Shown here piece by piece: positions 42,071-52,390 of a stretch of 64,000 bases of DNA. The notes below the pieces were generated by a model, which was not told where the DNA came from, searched no databases, and was given only the letters and a program-made list of their open reading frames with translations. How positions within the stretch are numbered: the stretch's first letter is position 1; the number at the start of each line of letters is the position of its first letter. This stretch comes from Porodaedalea pini (Eukaryota; Basidiomycota; Agaricomycetes; Hymenochaetales; Hymenochaetaceae), in assembly GCA_002794775.1 (NCBI GenBank), contig NBAY01000012.1:687001-751000 (forward strand). The letters are read 5' to 3'. A program made the translations under genes and the position numbers.

Positions 42071-42767
42071 ACGCCAGAACGGCCACTCTCCTATCAACCT
42101 TCGTTGACCCGTCAGAACCACAGTCTGTATCATTTCTTAATCCCTGTGTCGGGTGCTTAGACCATAAATTCATTCCTAACCTGTCCTCAAAAATCTCCGA
42201 CCTTGCTGCTATCAATCACGTTTTCCACCATTGAGTGTTTTAGCCATATAATTGTATCCTGCTGTTCTCACTATTAATCATCCTTCTGAGAGGTTCATTC
42301 CAATCTTGGGCCATGTTTATTCTCATTGAAAGAGACGGGGAATAAATCGAAGTCAGATAGCATTTGCTATCTGAGCATATGTTTTTTTAAATCTCCCTGG
42401 GATGCAGCTTTGAGGTCAGAAGACTACTCACTGCAAAACTGTGTACCCGAGATCAACAATGGTGTCTACGTACAAGCTTATTGACATGTGATGCCTCATC
42501 GGCTCTCTATCGTTACTGGGCTCACAGTCTGCAACACAACTGTCTCTACACTGTGCGTCTCGTTCTCGCTCGGTAAGCATGCTCTGACACTAGACATCTA
42601 CAGAGGTTTGCCTAATTTATCAAGATAAGACAAGTATTGTTCGCAAAAATATGCGTCATGGTCTCTGCGAATCCTGGACAAACTTCCTTCCGATGTTCCA
42701 CCGAGGCTAAGGATATAGATACCCGGTCTAGGGTGCGCGCGGGGTTTTGGTGACCTCTGTCAACACC
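42071..42767. other. Intergenic, no gene seen
   Basis: About 700 bp holding the 3' flank of the 114-aa gene and the promoter of the dioxygenase gene. Confidence 0.4.
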
Positions 42768-44132
42768 ATGTCCAAGCAGTTCGAGCAACTCTCCCGTGCG
42801 TCCCATCTTGGCTGAATCATTTGACGAGTCTCATTGCAATGCATAGATGAGGATGTCGACTTTTTTCTGTCCAATGGGTGAGCTCTTAGCTCTGCTTCAG
42901 TAACGTCCAAGTATGAATCAATCTCGGCGCTCTAGATATGTGGTGATCAAGAATGCGTTCAGTAAGGAGAAGATTGAGGAGTGGACGAAGAACGTCTGGG
43001 TCCGCTTGGGCATGGATCCTAATGACAAGAGTACCTGGACGAGTGAACGGATCCATATGCCTTGGCATCGTCGTGAACCAGTGCAGACGTTTGCGCCGAA
43101 TGTCAGGTGGGTCTAGCAACAATGTGTACGCTACTGACGAGATCGCTTTCGTCAACACAGGCTTGGGCGGCTATGAAAGACTTACTGGGAGGTGAAGATC
43201 GCATCGACCCAAAGGGTGCGCTCTGGGGCGATAGTTTCATTGTCAATCTTGGGGCACCAGAATTTGAGGGCGAGGACAAATACATACACCCTACCGATCT
43301 AGACAACTGGCATGTCGATGGTGACTTCTTCGTGCGCTGCTTTCTTTGATAGATCTTGAAATTAGTGAGGGTTTACGAGTATTGCTATTCTTCAGGTCCA
43401 CTACCTCGACTCTCCCGAACAGGCACTCCTCGTTATCCCTGTCTACGCGCCGATCCGTCCACGCGGTGGTGGCACATTTATTGCGCCCGACGGGATAGGC
43501 TTAATATCTAATTACTTGGCGGCTCATCCCGAAGGAGTTCTACCGACTGGGTTCTCCTTCACGCCCTCAACGTCCCCTTACGAGAAACACCAGGACGATC
43601 CTGGTTACTGGTCGCACCTCAAGGAGATCAAGCGATGCAAGGAATTTGTTGAAATTACTGGTGACCCAGGCGACGTTGTCCTTATGCATCCTGTGAGTGC
43701 CCTCTTTTTCATCCATTAATTGCTTCTGGTGTTGATTTGTAAACCAATTGATAGCTCATGCTACATTCTGCTTCGAAAAATCATACGCGCATACCGCGAA
43801 TTATTACGAACCCGCCTGTAAGCCTCAAAGAGCCGTTCAATTTCAATCGTGAAAACCCGGAGGATTACTCGCTCGTCGAGAGAAAAACATTAAAGGAGCT
43901 AGGCGTCGAGAAACTCGATTTCAAGTACGTGAAACCCCTCTGTTTTGACACCGAGAGGCTAACATTCCCTAGAATCACCACGGGGAGAAGGAAAATCGTC
44001 CCCGCTCGTGTGGCGAGACAGAAAAAGATGCTCGAAGATGAGAAAAAGAGGCTGGAAGAGCTTAAGGCGAACGCTAGAGAGATCACTCCGGCTGCTAGCT
44101 CTCCATCCGTGCAACCTATTGCTGTTGCATGA
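42768..44132 (+). CDS. PhyH-like Fe(II)/2-oxoglutarate dioxygenase
   Basis: Exons 42768..42795, 42847..42877, 42936..43101, 43161..43331, 43396..43692 and 43755..44132, the last probably split by a 48-bp in-frame intron (43925-43972, branch CTAAC), giving 340 aa (356 if retained). The N-terminal EDVDFFLSNGYVVIKNAF is typical of phytanoyl-CoA dioxygenase-like proteins. The iron site is HVDGD (exon 4) with the distal His in LMLHSASKNHTRIPR (exon 6), where the Arg would bind 2-oxoglutarate. The C-terminus is a basic coiled-coil-like tail. The substrate cannot be told from sequence. Exon 3 uses a GTCAGG donor, chosen because it preserves the FAPNAWAAM junction. Confidence 0.78.
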
Positions 44133-44644
44133 ATTAATGATACTAATGTCGAATGTGTACAGCGCGGCTTAAATACTAGTGTCTGTTCCTTGCCTCTGTA
44201 TCTTGTAACAGTACTATCTAGCATCGGAACGTTCTCGGAACGAAATGGTATCTTGTTGCAGAAGGAAGCTGTTCGGCAATCTCTCCTGCTCAACAGGACA
44301 CTGGAAAGTGAAACTTAAAATTTATAGGCTCCTTTGACTACTGCTAGTACTCCTGGTGTATCTTCATCCAAACACAGCACTATGATACAGTCCATATCGA
44401 AAATCATTTCTTATACGATGGATATGCCTGCAAGTCCGTTTCTGCCCTGACAATGTATGGTACATTTTGAAACCGGAAAAAATAATAACGAAGATAAACA
44501 TAGCGCATGGAAGTAGTTGTTTCTTGCGATGATGCCAGCTATGTTCACTGACTTCCTCTGATTGAATACAATTTAGAATAACAAGAACGAATGAAAGTCA
44601 GTTTATGGCATTCATGGTTGACCGCAACAGCGAAGGATCGTGCG
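44133..44644. other. Convergent intergenic stretch
   Basis: The 3' flanks of the dioxygenase and of the membrane protein gene. No gene seen. Confidence 0.4.
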
Positions 44645-46609
44645 TTACTGCTGAGAGGCACGCGACCCCCTTAGTGATACCGTCGGAAAGGGAAGAGCCC
44701 GACCGGGATCTTTGCGCGACCCTTCGCTACGAAGGTTAGCAATTAGCATTCGGGATCGCGGGACGCCCTGCGTTGCGTCACGAGGTAATAACAGAGATGG
44801 CGCATCTGTCGTGGTCGCATCCGACTGAGATATGCTGCGAGGTAGATCGAGTGAAGGACGAATTGGCGAGCTGATGTAAATACCAGTGTCTCCTGGCTCT
44901 GGTGTCGCGCTTGATGATCTCGAGGGCATATACCCTGAGGATGAAAGGTTGGATGATAACACGACAGCAGATGATGGACGCCCTCCACTAGGGGTGGTGT
45001 GCCGTGTTTGCGTAGACAAGTGATTGTTTAATCCATTAACTCCGTTATTCTGGGCATTAGGACCAGCTTCTGACGAACGGGAGGATAAATATCCTGATCC
45101 TAGAGAATTTCTGAAAGAACGCGAGACAGCAGGCACGGGGACATCAGGCTCGGACAGCCGAATGTGCGCTTCGGCCGGGAACAAAGGGACGGGGGAAATG
45201 GTAGGGGAAATAAACTTGAAGTTCGGGAGAATGACGGAGTCATGTCTTTCACCATTTTCTGCAGCCCGGCTGTTCAGAACGGATGATTCTGATCCGGAGC
45301 CAATAAAGTTTCCAGCTCTCTTACTGAAGCCTATCCAGGACAAGCTCGTCTCCGACTGCGGCAGGGACGAATTCGACGAGCTCAAAGGAGCAAGGCTGCC
45401 GATCGGCGAAGTGGGTACCCATGCGGAGGCTCCGTCTTTCTCGTCACGATAGCTCCGATAGCTTCGTTTTCCGTACGTCAACTGTGAAATTCTAGTGCGA
45501 ATGCGAGACGCGAGGGAGCTGATCGAGCTGCCCATATCGACATCCTCTGTGAAAACGAACGAGGTTTTCTCCATGTCCTTTCTCGTACGCAAACGCCTGC
45601 GGCGGAGGATAAAAATGATAATAGCTATCGAGATGGCTACGCTGACGCCTAAGATGCTCACGATGATCTTTCCTATACTGAAAATATAGTACCGAAATAA
45701 ACAGAACGTTCAGAATCATTACGAGATCATCGAGACTTGCCTTGACAAGCGATCCACAGTCTCAGGAGACGACCCGGAAGACGAGCTAGCCTCGGCGGAT
45801 TGCGACGGCAAGTTGAAAGACTCTTTGAAGCAACTGGATGAGCTACTAGAGGTCCCACCGGCGGTAAAAAGCTTAGACGATTCTCGATGTCCTTCCCCGT
45901 CGTCAAAAGCGAGAACAGCTTGGAAGCCATGCACTACATCCAGGACATATTCTTTGCTGCTTATGTTGTGCGCATTATGGCTGCTGCTGCTGCTGCTGTT
46001 GTTGTTGTTGTCGTCGCTTTTGTCATTCCCGTGACTGTTGTTGAAGTTACCGTCTCGAGTGATCGTCATGAGGGGGGTGTTGGTCGCATTGACAAAGAAC
46101 GAGAAGTACCGCGGGAGAAACGCGCGTACTGACGGTATGTGTTGAATTATAGACGGATTGAACGTCACGTTGAACCGAGAGCACTGAGTCAAGTCACCGT
46201 GCATGTCGTAGAAGTCCGTCCCTTTCTGCTTTGGTGGCAGACATGTCGTGACATTGGAGCCTTTCACAGCGATAACATCCGACACCAGACCCACACTCGC
46301 GCCCGTCCCGTCGTCTAACGATGCGACAAACTGCGTGCCAGATGAAAAGGGCAGGAAAGTGATGCGTACGGCGCCTGCATTGCTGGTGTTGTCCCAGCTG
46401 TCTGCTGGAAGCAGTATTGATATCGGGTTGGAGGAGATTGGCACGATAGTGAGCGAGAGCGGGAGGACGGGCGCGAGGCTTGACCCAGTGAAGTTGACGT
46501 CGAAGGGCCCACACTGCTCGGGAGTCGAGAAGTTAACAGACGTAAAGAAGGAAAGCACGGCCTGCGTGGAGAAGGCCAACACCACGAACAGCACAGCGAT
46601 CGCGTGCAT
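44645..46609 (-). CDS. Type I membrane protein with Ser/Asn-rich ectodomain
   Basis: Exons 45741..46609 and 44645..45677 give 633 aa. The 63-bp intron has a GC donor (AG|GCAAGT), which keeps the frame. A signal peptide (about 1-20) is followed by a beta-rich ectodomain of about 270 aa with many NxS/T sites and a run of Asn and Ser. One membrane helix lies near 293-313 (IIVSILGVSVAISIAIIIFIL), followed by RRRRLRTRK and a Ser/Pro-rich cytoplasmic tail of about 310 aa. The layout resembles fungal cell-surface sensors, but no specific family is recognised. Confidence 0.72.
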
Positions 46610-47484
46610 GGCCACGAAATGTGCATGCGCAGAGCGACCTGCGCCGGCCTGCAGATAAATCGATAACAGCAGATTAGCTGAAAGACTCGGTATGAAGGGA
46701 AGAAAGAAAGACCACCTGAATGGAAACGAGAGGGAAAGAGAGGGAAAGTAAACGGGTTCACAGTCGTCGGCGGTGGGCAACCGCAACTAAGAGCAAATAA
46801 CATGTACCGGGCATTAAGCGCATGCAACGACAGTTCACTACCAGTAGGTCAGACGCCATATAGCTGAGCTGATTGGACCTCAGCGAATTGACCCAAGGGT
46901 ACGGACGTGCACGGTAAAGCACCTAGAGATCCAGACACCGATGAAGAAGGCGGATCAGCTCCCAAGTGACGGAGATGACGGGTTCTGTCGTTGCATGAGC
47001 AGGAGAGGAGAAAGGGCAAAAGCAAAATCTTCTCGCTGCAATTACTTCATGAGTACCGTTCCATATGGAACTGCATTCAGTTTTGCGAAAAGTCAACGCC
47101 CCTCGATATTAGAGAGTGTGCTATCTGTATGCATTCGAGGTGTCGACATCAGTGTAGACCGAGGAGCCTTTAAGATACGCATGTTTTTGTGGTATTAGCA
47201 GGTCGAGGAAAGACTCCGATGTGAAAGGGTCCCAAGGCGACAGAAGCAAACCCTTGTGAAGATTTTGACTCCGCCACTCATGCACATCATTGGCCGACGC
47301 GTCTCGGCAGTCTTAGCTTCTCCCGCTTCCCCACATCATGTACCCACAGCACCTCATACTCGCATCCTAGACACAAGCAAAGGTCGATTGCACAAATTAA
47401 AACACACAAAACACTTTTAAATAATATAACTCACGGAGACTGCTATTTACTACACGTCAAAGACACTCGATGCCACCACAAGCA
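46610..47484. other. Intergenic, no gene seen
   Basis: The promoter of the type I membrane protein gene and the 3' flank of the dehydrogenase gene. Short frames (for example 46941-47198) are unsupported. Confidence 0.4.
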
Positions 47485-49284
47485 TTATTTATTTGAACCA
47501 GCTTCGGGTCCCAAGAGCTCTTGTCCAGAGCCCTTGAATCTCATCAACTCTTTTTTCCACGGCTCCCAGACACCGCCATACTTCCTCAGCAACGCGGAAA
47601 GTTCTTCGCGTTGCTCCCTCTGATCACCCACGATTCAGGGGTCCACCAATGCATTCATCCGACGATCCCGTAACAACAATGATAATGAAAAGCGATCAAC
47701 GTGACTTTGAGTTGGAAAAAAGCACCGGAAGAAACGCACAATATTCCAGGGCTCCGTGCCTGCATAGATGTCTGTGAAAAGCTCCTTCAGTTCAGGCCGC
47801 TTCTTGCTCTCTGCGCGTTTAAAGGCCTGCAATACCAAGCCCTTCACGCGCGTGCGCATCTCCTCCTCTTCTGCCTCGCTCCACCAACCTCGGGACTCCA
47901 GAAACAGCCGGAAGCGCGAGAGTGGGTTGTCTCCGCGCACCCAGTTCTCAACCTCCGCACGCGGGCGGTACGCGAACGAGTCGTCCGACGTCGAGTGGTG
48001 GCCAACGCGATAAGTCATTGCCTCGACGAGTACAGCGCGCCCCGCAGCGACGCACCGCTCTCGTGCAGCACGCGTCGCGGCAAGGACGGCAAGTACGTCG
48101 TTCCCATCCACGCGGATCGTATCGACGCCGTAACCCGCGCCACGAGCAGCGATGCCGTCGCCATGAAATTGTTCGGAGGCGGGCGTGGAGATGGCGAAGC
48201 CGTTGTTGCGAGCGAAGAAAAGCGTTGGAGACGGAATAGTAGATGCGAGTAGCATGCCGGCATGGAAGTCGCCCTCAGAGGCGGCTCCTGCTCATAGCAT
48301 GAGCGCTTCTAGTACCTAGTAGACATAAGGAACTGTGTACCTTCGCCGAAGTAGACTATAGCACAGTTTTTGCCTCTGCGCTCAGGATCGCGTTTCAGAG
48401 CGTAGCCGACACCTGCGGCTTGAGGAATCTGCGTAGCTAGAGGAGACGAGATCGTGTGGAAATGGTATTTCGGCGAGCCAATGTGCTGTGAAATAGGTAG
48501 AGGATTACGATGTGCATGCACTCCGAGAAAAAGTTTGCGTACCACAGGCATCTGGCGGCCTTTCGTGGAGGTGTCGCTTTCATTGCCTAGACATTGATTG
48601 ACATACTCTTCAACGGCAAGTCCGCGCCACAGGAGGACCCCGACCTCTCTGTACTGTCCAAGCACCCTGCATAACTTGAACATTCGATGGAGGCAGTTGA
48701 TTGCAGATACACATACTCGTCATCCGATGCAAGAGCAGCAGCAGAGCCTACAACGCTTGCTTCTTCGCCATACTATTGAAGCTTCTTCAGCCGATTTCAA
48801 TCATCAAGACAAGCGTACTGACCGAAGTCATCTATCAACGATAATGTCAGCTCAAATAAACAGAAGAGGAGATTGACTCACATAAAAGGATATCTTGCCT
48901 TGCCGCTGGACGTTGTACAACACGTTATCCATGAGCGGGAGGGTCGACATGGTCTCATAACTTGAAAGATTGCATGAGCGACGTTCAGTAGTACTCTAGT
49001 ATTGATCCAACTCACAGTTTCCGGCTGAAGTTCTCATCCATATCCGGTAGCTCAGCACCATCAACAAGTTTGCCGTCTTTGCCTATGATCCTATATGTCG
49101 GGATCTGTTTGTCATCACCCATGACGGAGTTGAAGAAATGAAGTTCAGAAGTGATTGCGGACTGCGTGCTGCCGGGGAGGAGGCCATGGCGGCCGGAAGG
49201 GTGTTGAGGTGCCGAGGTTGCTAGGCATCGTCTCGATGGGAGTGCGCGGCAAGCAGAAAGCAGTCTGCACGTCGAGGAGAACAT
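47485..49284 (-). CDS. Branched-chain 2-oxoacid dehydrogenase E1 alpha, mitochondrial
   Basis: Eight exons: 49016..49284, 48882..48960, 48823..48831, 48717..48772, 48543..48666, 48341..48485, 47740..48287 and 47485..47619 give 1365 nt (454 aa). Exon 3 is only 9 nt and encodes MTS, completing ISFYMTSYGEEAS. A Ser/Arg-rich mitochondrial presequence opens the protein. The thiamine-diphosphate region is [14 protein letters not shown]...RNNGFAIST. The regulatory loop [12 protein letters not shown] carries the Ser phosphorylated in the animal enzyme. The end matches the family (EPWNIREQREEL). The enzyme decarboxylates 2-oxo acids from Leu, Ile and Val with the E1-beta partner. The ATG at 49284 is the first in frame; the frame is open upstream without ATG. 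Confidence 0.9.
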
Positions 49285-49838
49285 GGCGGTAGGGGAGAGG
49301 GTGTGCAATGCACGAGATCCGGAGCTAAGTAAGTAGAGCAAGCTGTTGGCGCGTGATGTGATGGCGAAAGGGAACGCGCCTTTGGACGCGTTTGACGCGT
49401 AGCACTGGGCAAGTGGCAGCTACAATTGAACGTATATTTCTTGCTCTTTTCTTCAGAATTCAGATCATGGCTTTGGTGGATATTGGACGAGCAGGAAATC
49501 AAATATGAAGAAGAAAGCAACGTCCATTAATATTATAAGCGAACGAAGCGAACGAATGTAATTGGCGATGGGAAGCGGTTGCCATATCGGTTGCGGCTGG
49601 GACTTGTCCTCTTCTTCCATTTCCACTGTTCGAATCAGGTTCTCTTGTTTTCTTCCTTCATCTCGTCCTCCCCATCTCCTCGTCCCCTCGACTGTCTCTC
49701 ATCGCTCGTCTTGTCCGCCTCTACTTCTCGCCTTGTATAACTAGGCATCCATTCTTTCAAAGAAGACACTCCTTTCTTGCCTTTTCCCTGTCTTTGAATA
49801 TCTTACTGATTCCGCCAATCCATTCTAATTCAATTTCG
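49285..49838. promoter_or_regulatory. Bidirectional intergenic region
   Basis: 554 bp between divergent start codons of the E1-alpha gene (-) and the next membrane protein gene (+). Pyrimidine-rich stretches lie before the right-hand start (49,650-49,790). No specific binding site is assigned. Confidence 0.4.
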
Positions 49839-51100
49839 ATGGCAAACAATCTCGCAAAGTCAAATGCACCCCTTGCTGGCCGCCCACCCTTCGCTACTGA
49901 TGAGCCTGACTCAATTTATGATGATTCGCCCTCTGCACCGACCCGCCGTCTTAGACAGCCAAAGCCCCAGGACAACAGACCAGACTCTGCGTACGACGTG
50001 TAAGTAGCCGCGAAAAATAGCTTCGTGATAATGACTAACGCGTACTCATAGGTATGATAACTATATCGATGATAAGCACCCTCGTCAGTCTGGCTATGGA
50101 GATTTGGGTGCAGACCTCCTCAACGGCGACATGGACGATGACTCCGACGATGAGACCATTACTTACCATGGTGAGATCAAGAAAGGCTCAGATGAGAAGA
50201 TTCCTCCGCATCCGTCGCTTAATGGGTTTCCTGCCGTACCCATCATGGCGCCGAAGCCCGGTTACGCAGCCCCTGTCAGCGCTCTGACCATGCCGGAGCC
50301 AGCTGCGACAGTCGGTCAGCAGCGCTCCCAGCAAATCGCCCATGCTCAACGTCAGCCGCAAATGAGGCAGCAACATCATGGTGCTGTCCCGCTATCTATC
50401 CCCGACCGCGGTGCATACTCAGCAACGCCCGTGCCGAGCACGCCGCATCCATTGCAGCCGCCGATGACCCCGATTACGCCTGCATTTGCTCGGCCACCGA
50501 AGCACGAGGAGGGCAGTGTTAAGTTTGAGAGCGATTCAATCATACGGGGACAGCGTGAAGAGGTGCCGCTTGCGCGCCGTGGACAGAAAGGCGACGAATT
50601 CTGGCGTCGGTTCAGTATGGTCGTAAGGGAGGAGGGCGGGAGAAAGAATACAAGGTCAGCTTTCATTTTTGGGAACTAAGAAATGTGAATGCTAATATTG
50701 TTTCGGTTCCTGCAGTTCATGGCTCGAGAAGACACAGAATAGCTCTGCACACCTCTCGCGTATGGTCTGGATCATCGGTGTCTTAATTCTTATCATCATT
50801 GGCGGCGCCATCGGCTTCGGCTGGTACGTCTCGCACAACTCCCACACGACGTCACAAGCCAAGGCGCTCGGTGGTAGCGATGGCCAGGGTGCTGACCTTA
50901 CCATATCCTCGTCTGCCGCCGCCGCTGCGGCAGCTTCCAGTTCGGGCGTCCGTCCGACTTTCACCGTCGCGAAACGTTGGGCGATGCCGGAACCGACCTC
51001 CGGCGTCATACGTGTCGTGCATACACATGTTAACTCCCAGCATGTAGCTTCGAACTCGTCGAAGCGACACAGGCGTGTGAGCGAACGCCGTCTCGTCTAG
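49839..51100 (+). CDS. Single-pass membrane protein, unknown
   Basis: Exons 49839..49999, 50052..50654 and 50716..51100 (introns 52 and 61 bp) give 382 aa. A hydrophilic N-terminus of about 255 residues is rich in Asp, Pro and Gln, with repeated DSxYD motifs. Then come FWRRFSMVVREEG, SSWLEKTQ and one membrane helix near 272-293 (WIIGVLILIIIGGAIGFGWYVS), followed by a Ser/Ala-rich and basic tail. There is no signal peptide, so a type II or tail-side-out orientation is possible. Function unknown. Confidence 0.7.
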
Positions 51101-52390
51101 ACGTTAAATTTTTTGTCATGTCGGATCGCTTTCTGTCTCTCAGAATCAGTAAAGTACCGATCGCGGATTTCGCCCCACCGCGCACTAGGGAACGCTTTGC
51201 TTTGCAAGGCCCCGTCCACTCGTTTTCCCCCATACCATTCATATCATTCCGGGTCGCCCGCCGCGTTCATATTTTTATTCATCTGGAGGATCCTGCTTTG
51301 CTTTCACAAATTACATCTCGCAGTCTTTGCTCTACGATTACAACTGTACGTTTCTCCCGCAGCATGTCCTTATCGCTTGCTGTGCATTGCTTCTGGATCA
51401 CACATATTTTGATCATCAGTGGAACACAATGTTCATAAACATACCTACGTACCACTTGCTGGACCAACTAGATCACGCGTTATACCCCTTATGCATGTAT
51501 CTTCGGGAGGCTTAGCAACACGCAATATATCTGTTTGGATTTTGTATTTGGACGCTTAAGCAACATTCGTTGTCTTGGTCGGGATGGAGATTGAGCGCGC
51601 ACAAGGATTGGAGTCAATAACTCTCGTCTTCCAAGGAGGAGCAATTCTAGAGAATTCGTCGAAGAGAGAAGCAGAGGACGTGAGAGTGGTGCATTGATCA
51701 AGGAGGGAAAGGGGAGAATATAAAAGTGAGCTTATTACAAGCCTCCACTTATATACAATCCGAATGCACCATCCCTACTGTGAGTTCGTGCAGCGAGAGC
51801 TCGAGAAGATGGCCAACTGCTTGAGGTTAGCTGGCCTCGTTGACACGATCGACGCTGTATGGGGTTGTACCAGAATTTATGCGTTCTTCGCACGATCCTT
51901 AATCTTCTTTCTGCTCAGACGTGAACGGAAAGAAACTATCAAAAACAGGACTAGTACTAGTACTGATACCGGGATACTCTTCGTCATTTGGAGTTGTTTA
52001 GTCGGGACATCTGGTGTCGCCGTTCAGTCTAGCCGGGCTACGCGTCTTGCCTCCTCGACGCGTTCTGATCATCTGATGCTGATACTAGCACGTGAACTTC
52101 AATGTGGACTAGTACTATAAATTATAATCATTCGAAAAGTGCGCATCCAGGAGCGAAGTACAGAGAGAAGAGGAAATAGGTATAAATACAGATTATCTAG
52201 TTTGCTTGTAACGGCAACACAGCGGAATGCTTTGAAACCGTGAGAAAGAAATTTGGTGTGCAAGGAAAGTGCTAGTGATGTTAAAGGAAATATTAATGGC
52301 TCGATGGACATGTGAGCATCAGCAGCGTTAGTCACATAATTTTTCTTAAGAAAAAAAAAGAGAGGGGGGGGGGGGGGATAATAATTGCAA
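51101..52390. other. Convergent intergenic stretch with A9 and G14 runs
   Basis: About 1.3 kb between convergent genes. It holds A9 at 52351-52359 and an unbroken run of 14 G at 52364-52377, a polymerase-slippage and possible G-quadruplex site. A 118-codon frame at 51764-52120 has a CTAGTACTAGTACT-type repeat in it and no recognisable similarity; it is not called. Confidence 0.45.

Noticed and set aside
47701..48252. 183-codon plus-strand frame
   Set aside because: Antisense shadow of E1-alpha exon 7.
51764..52120. 118-codon frame between convergent genes
   Set aside because: It contains a simple repeat, has no domain or intron logic, and lies in probable 3' flank.
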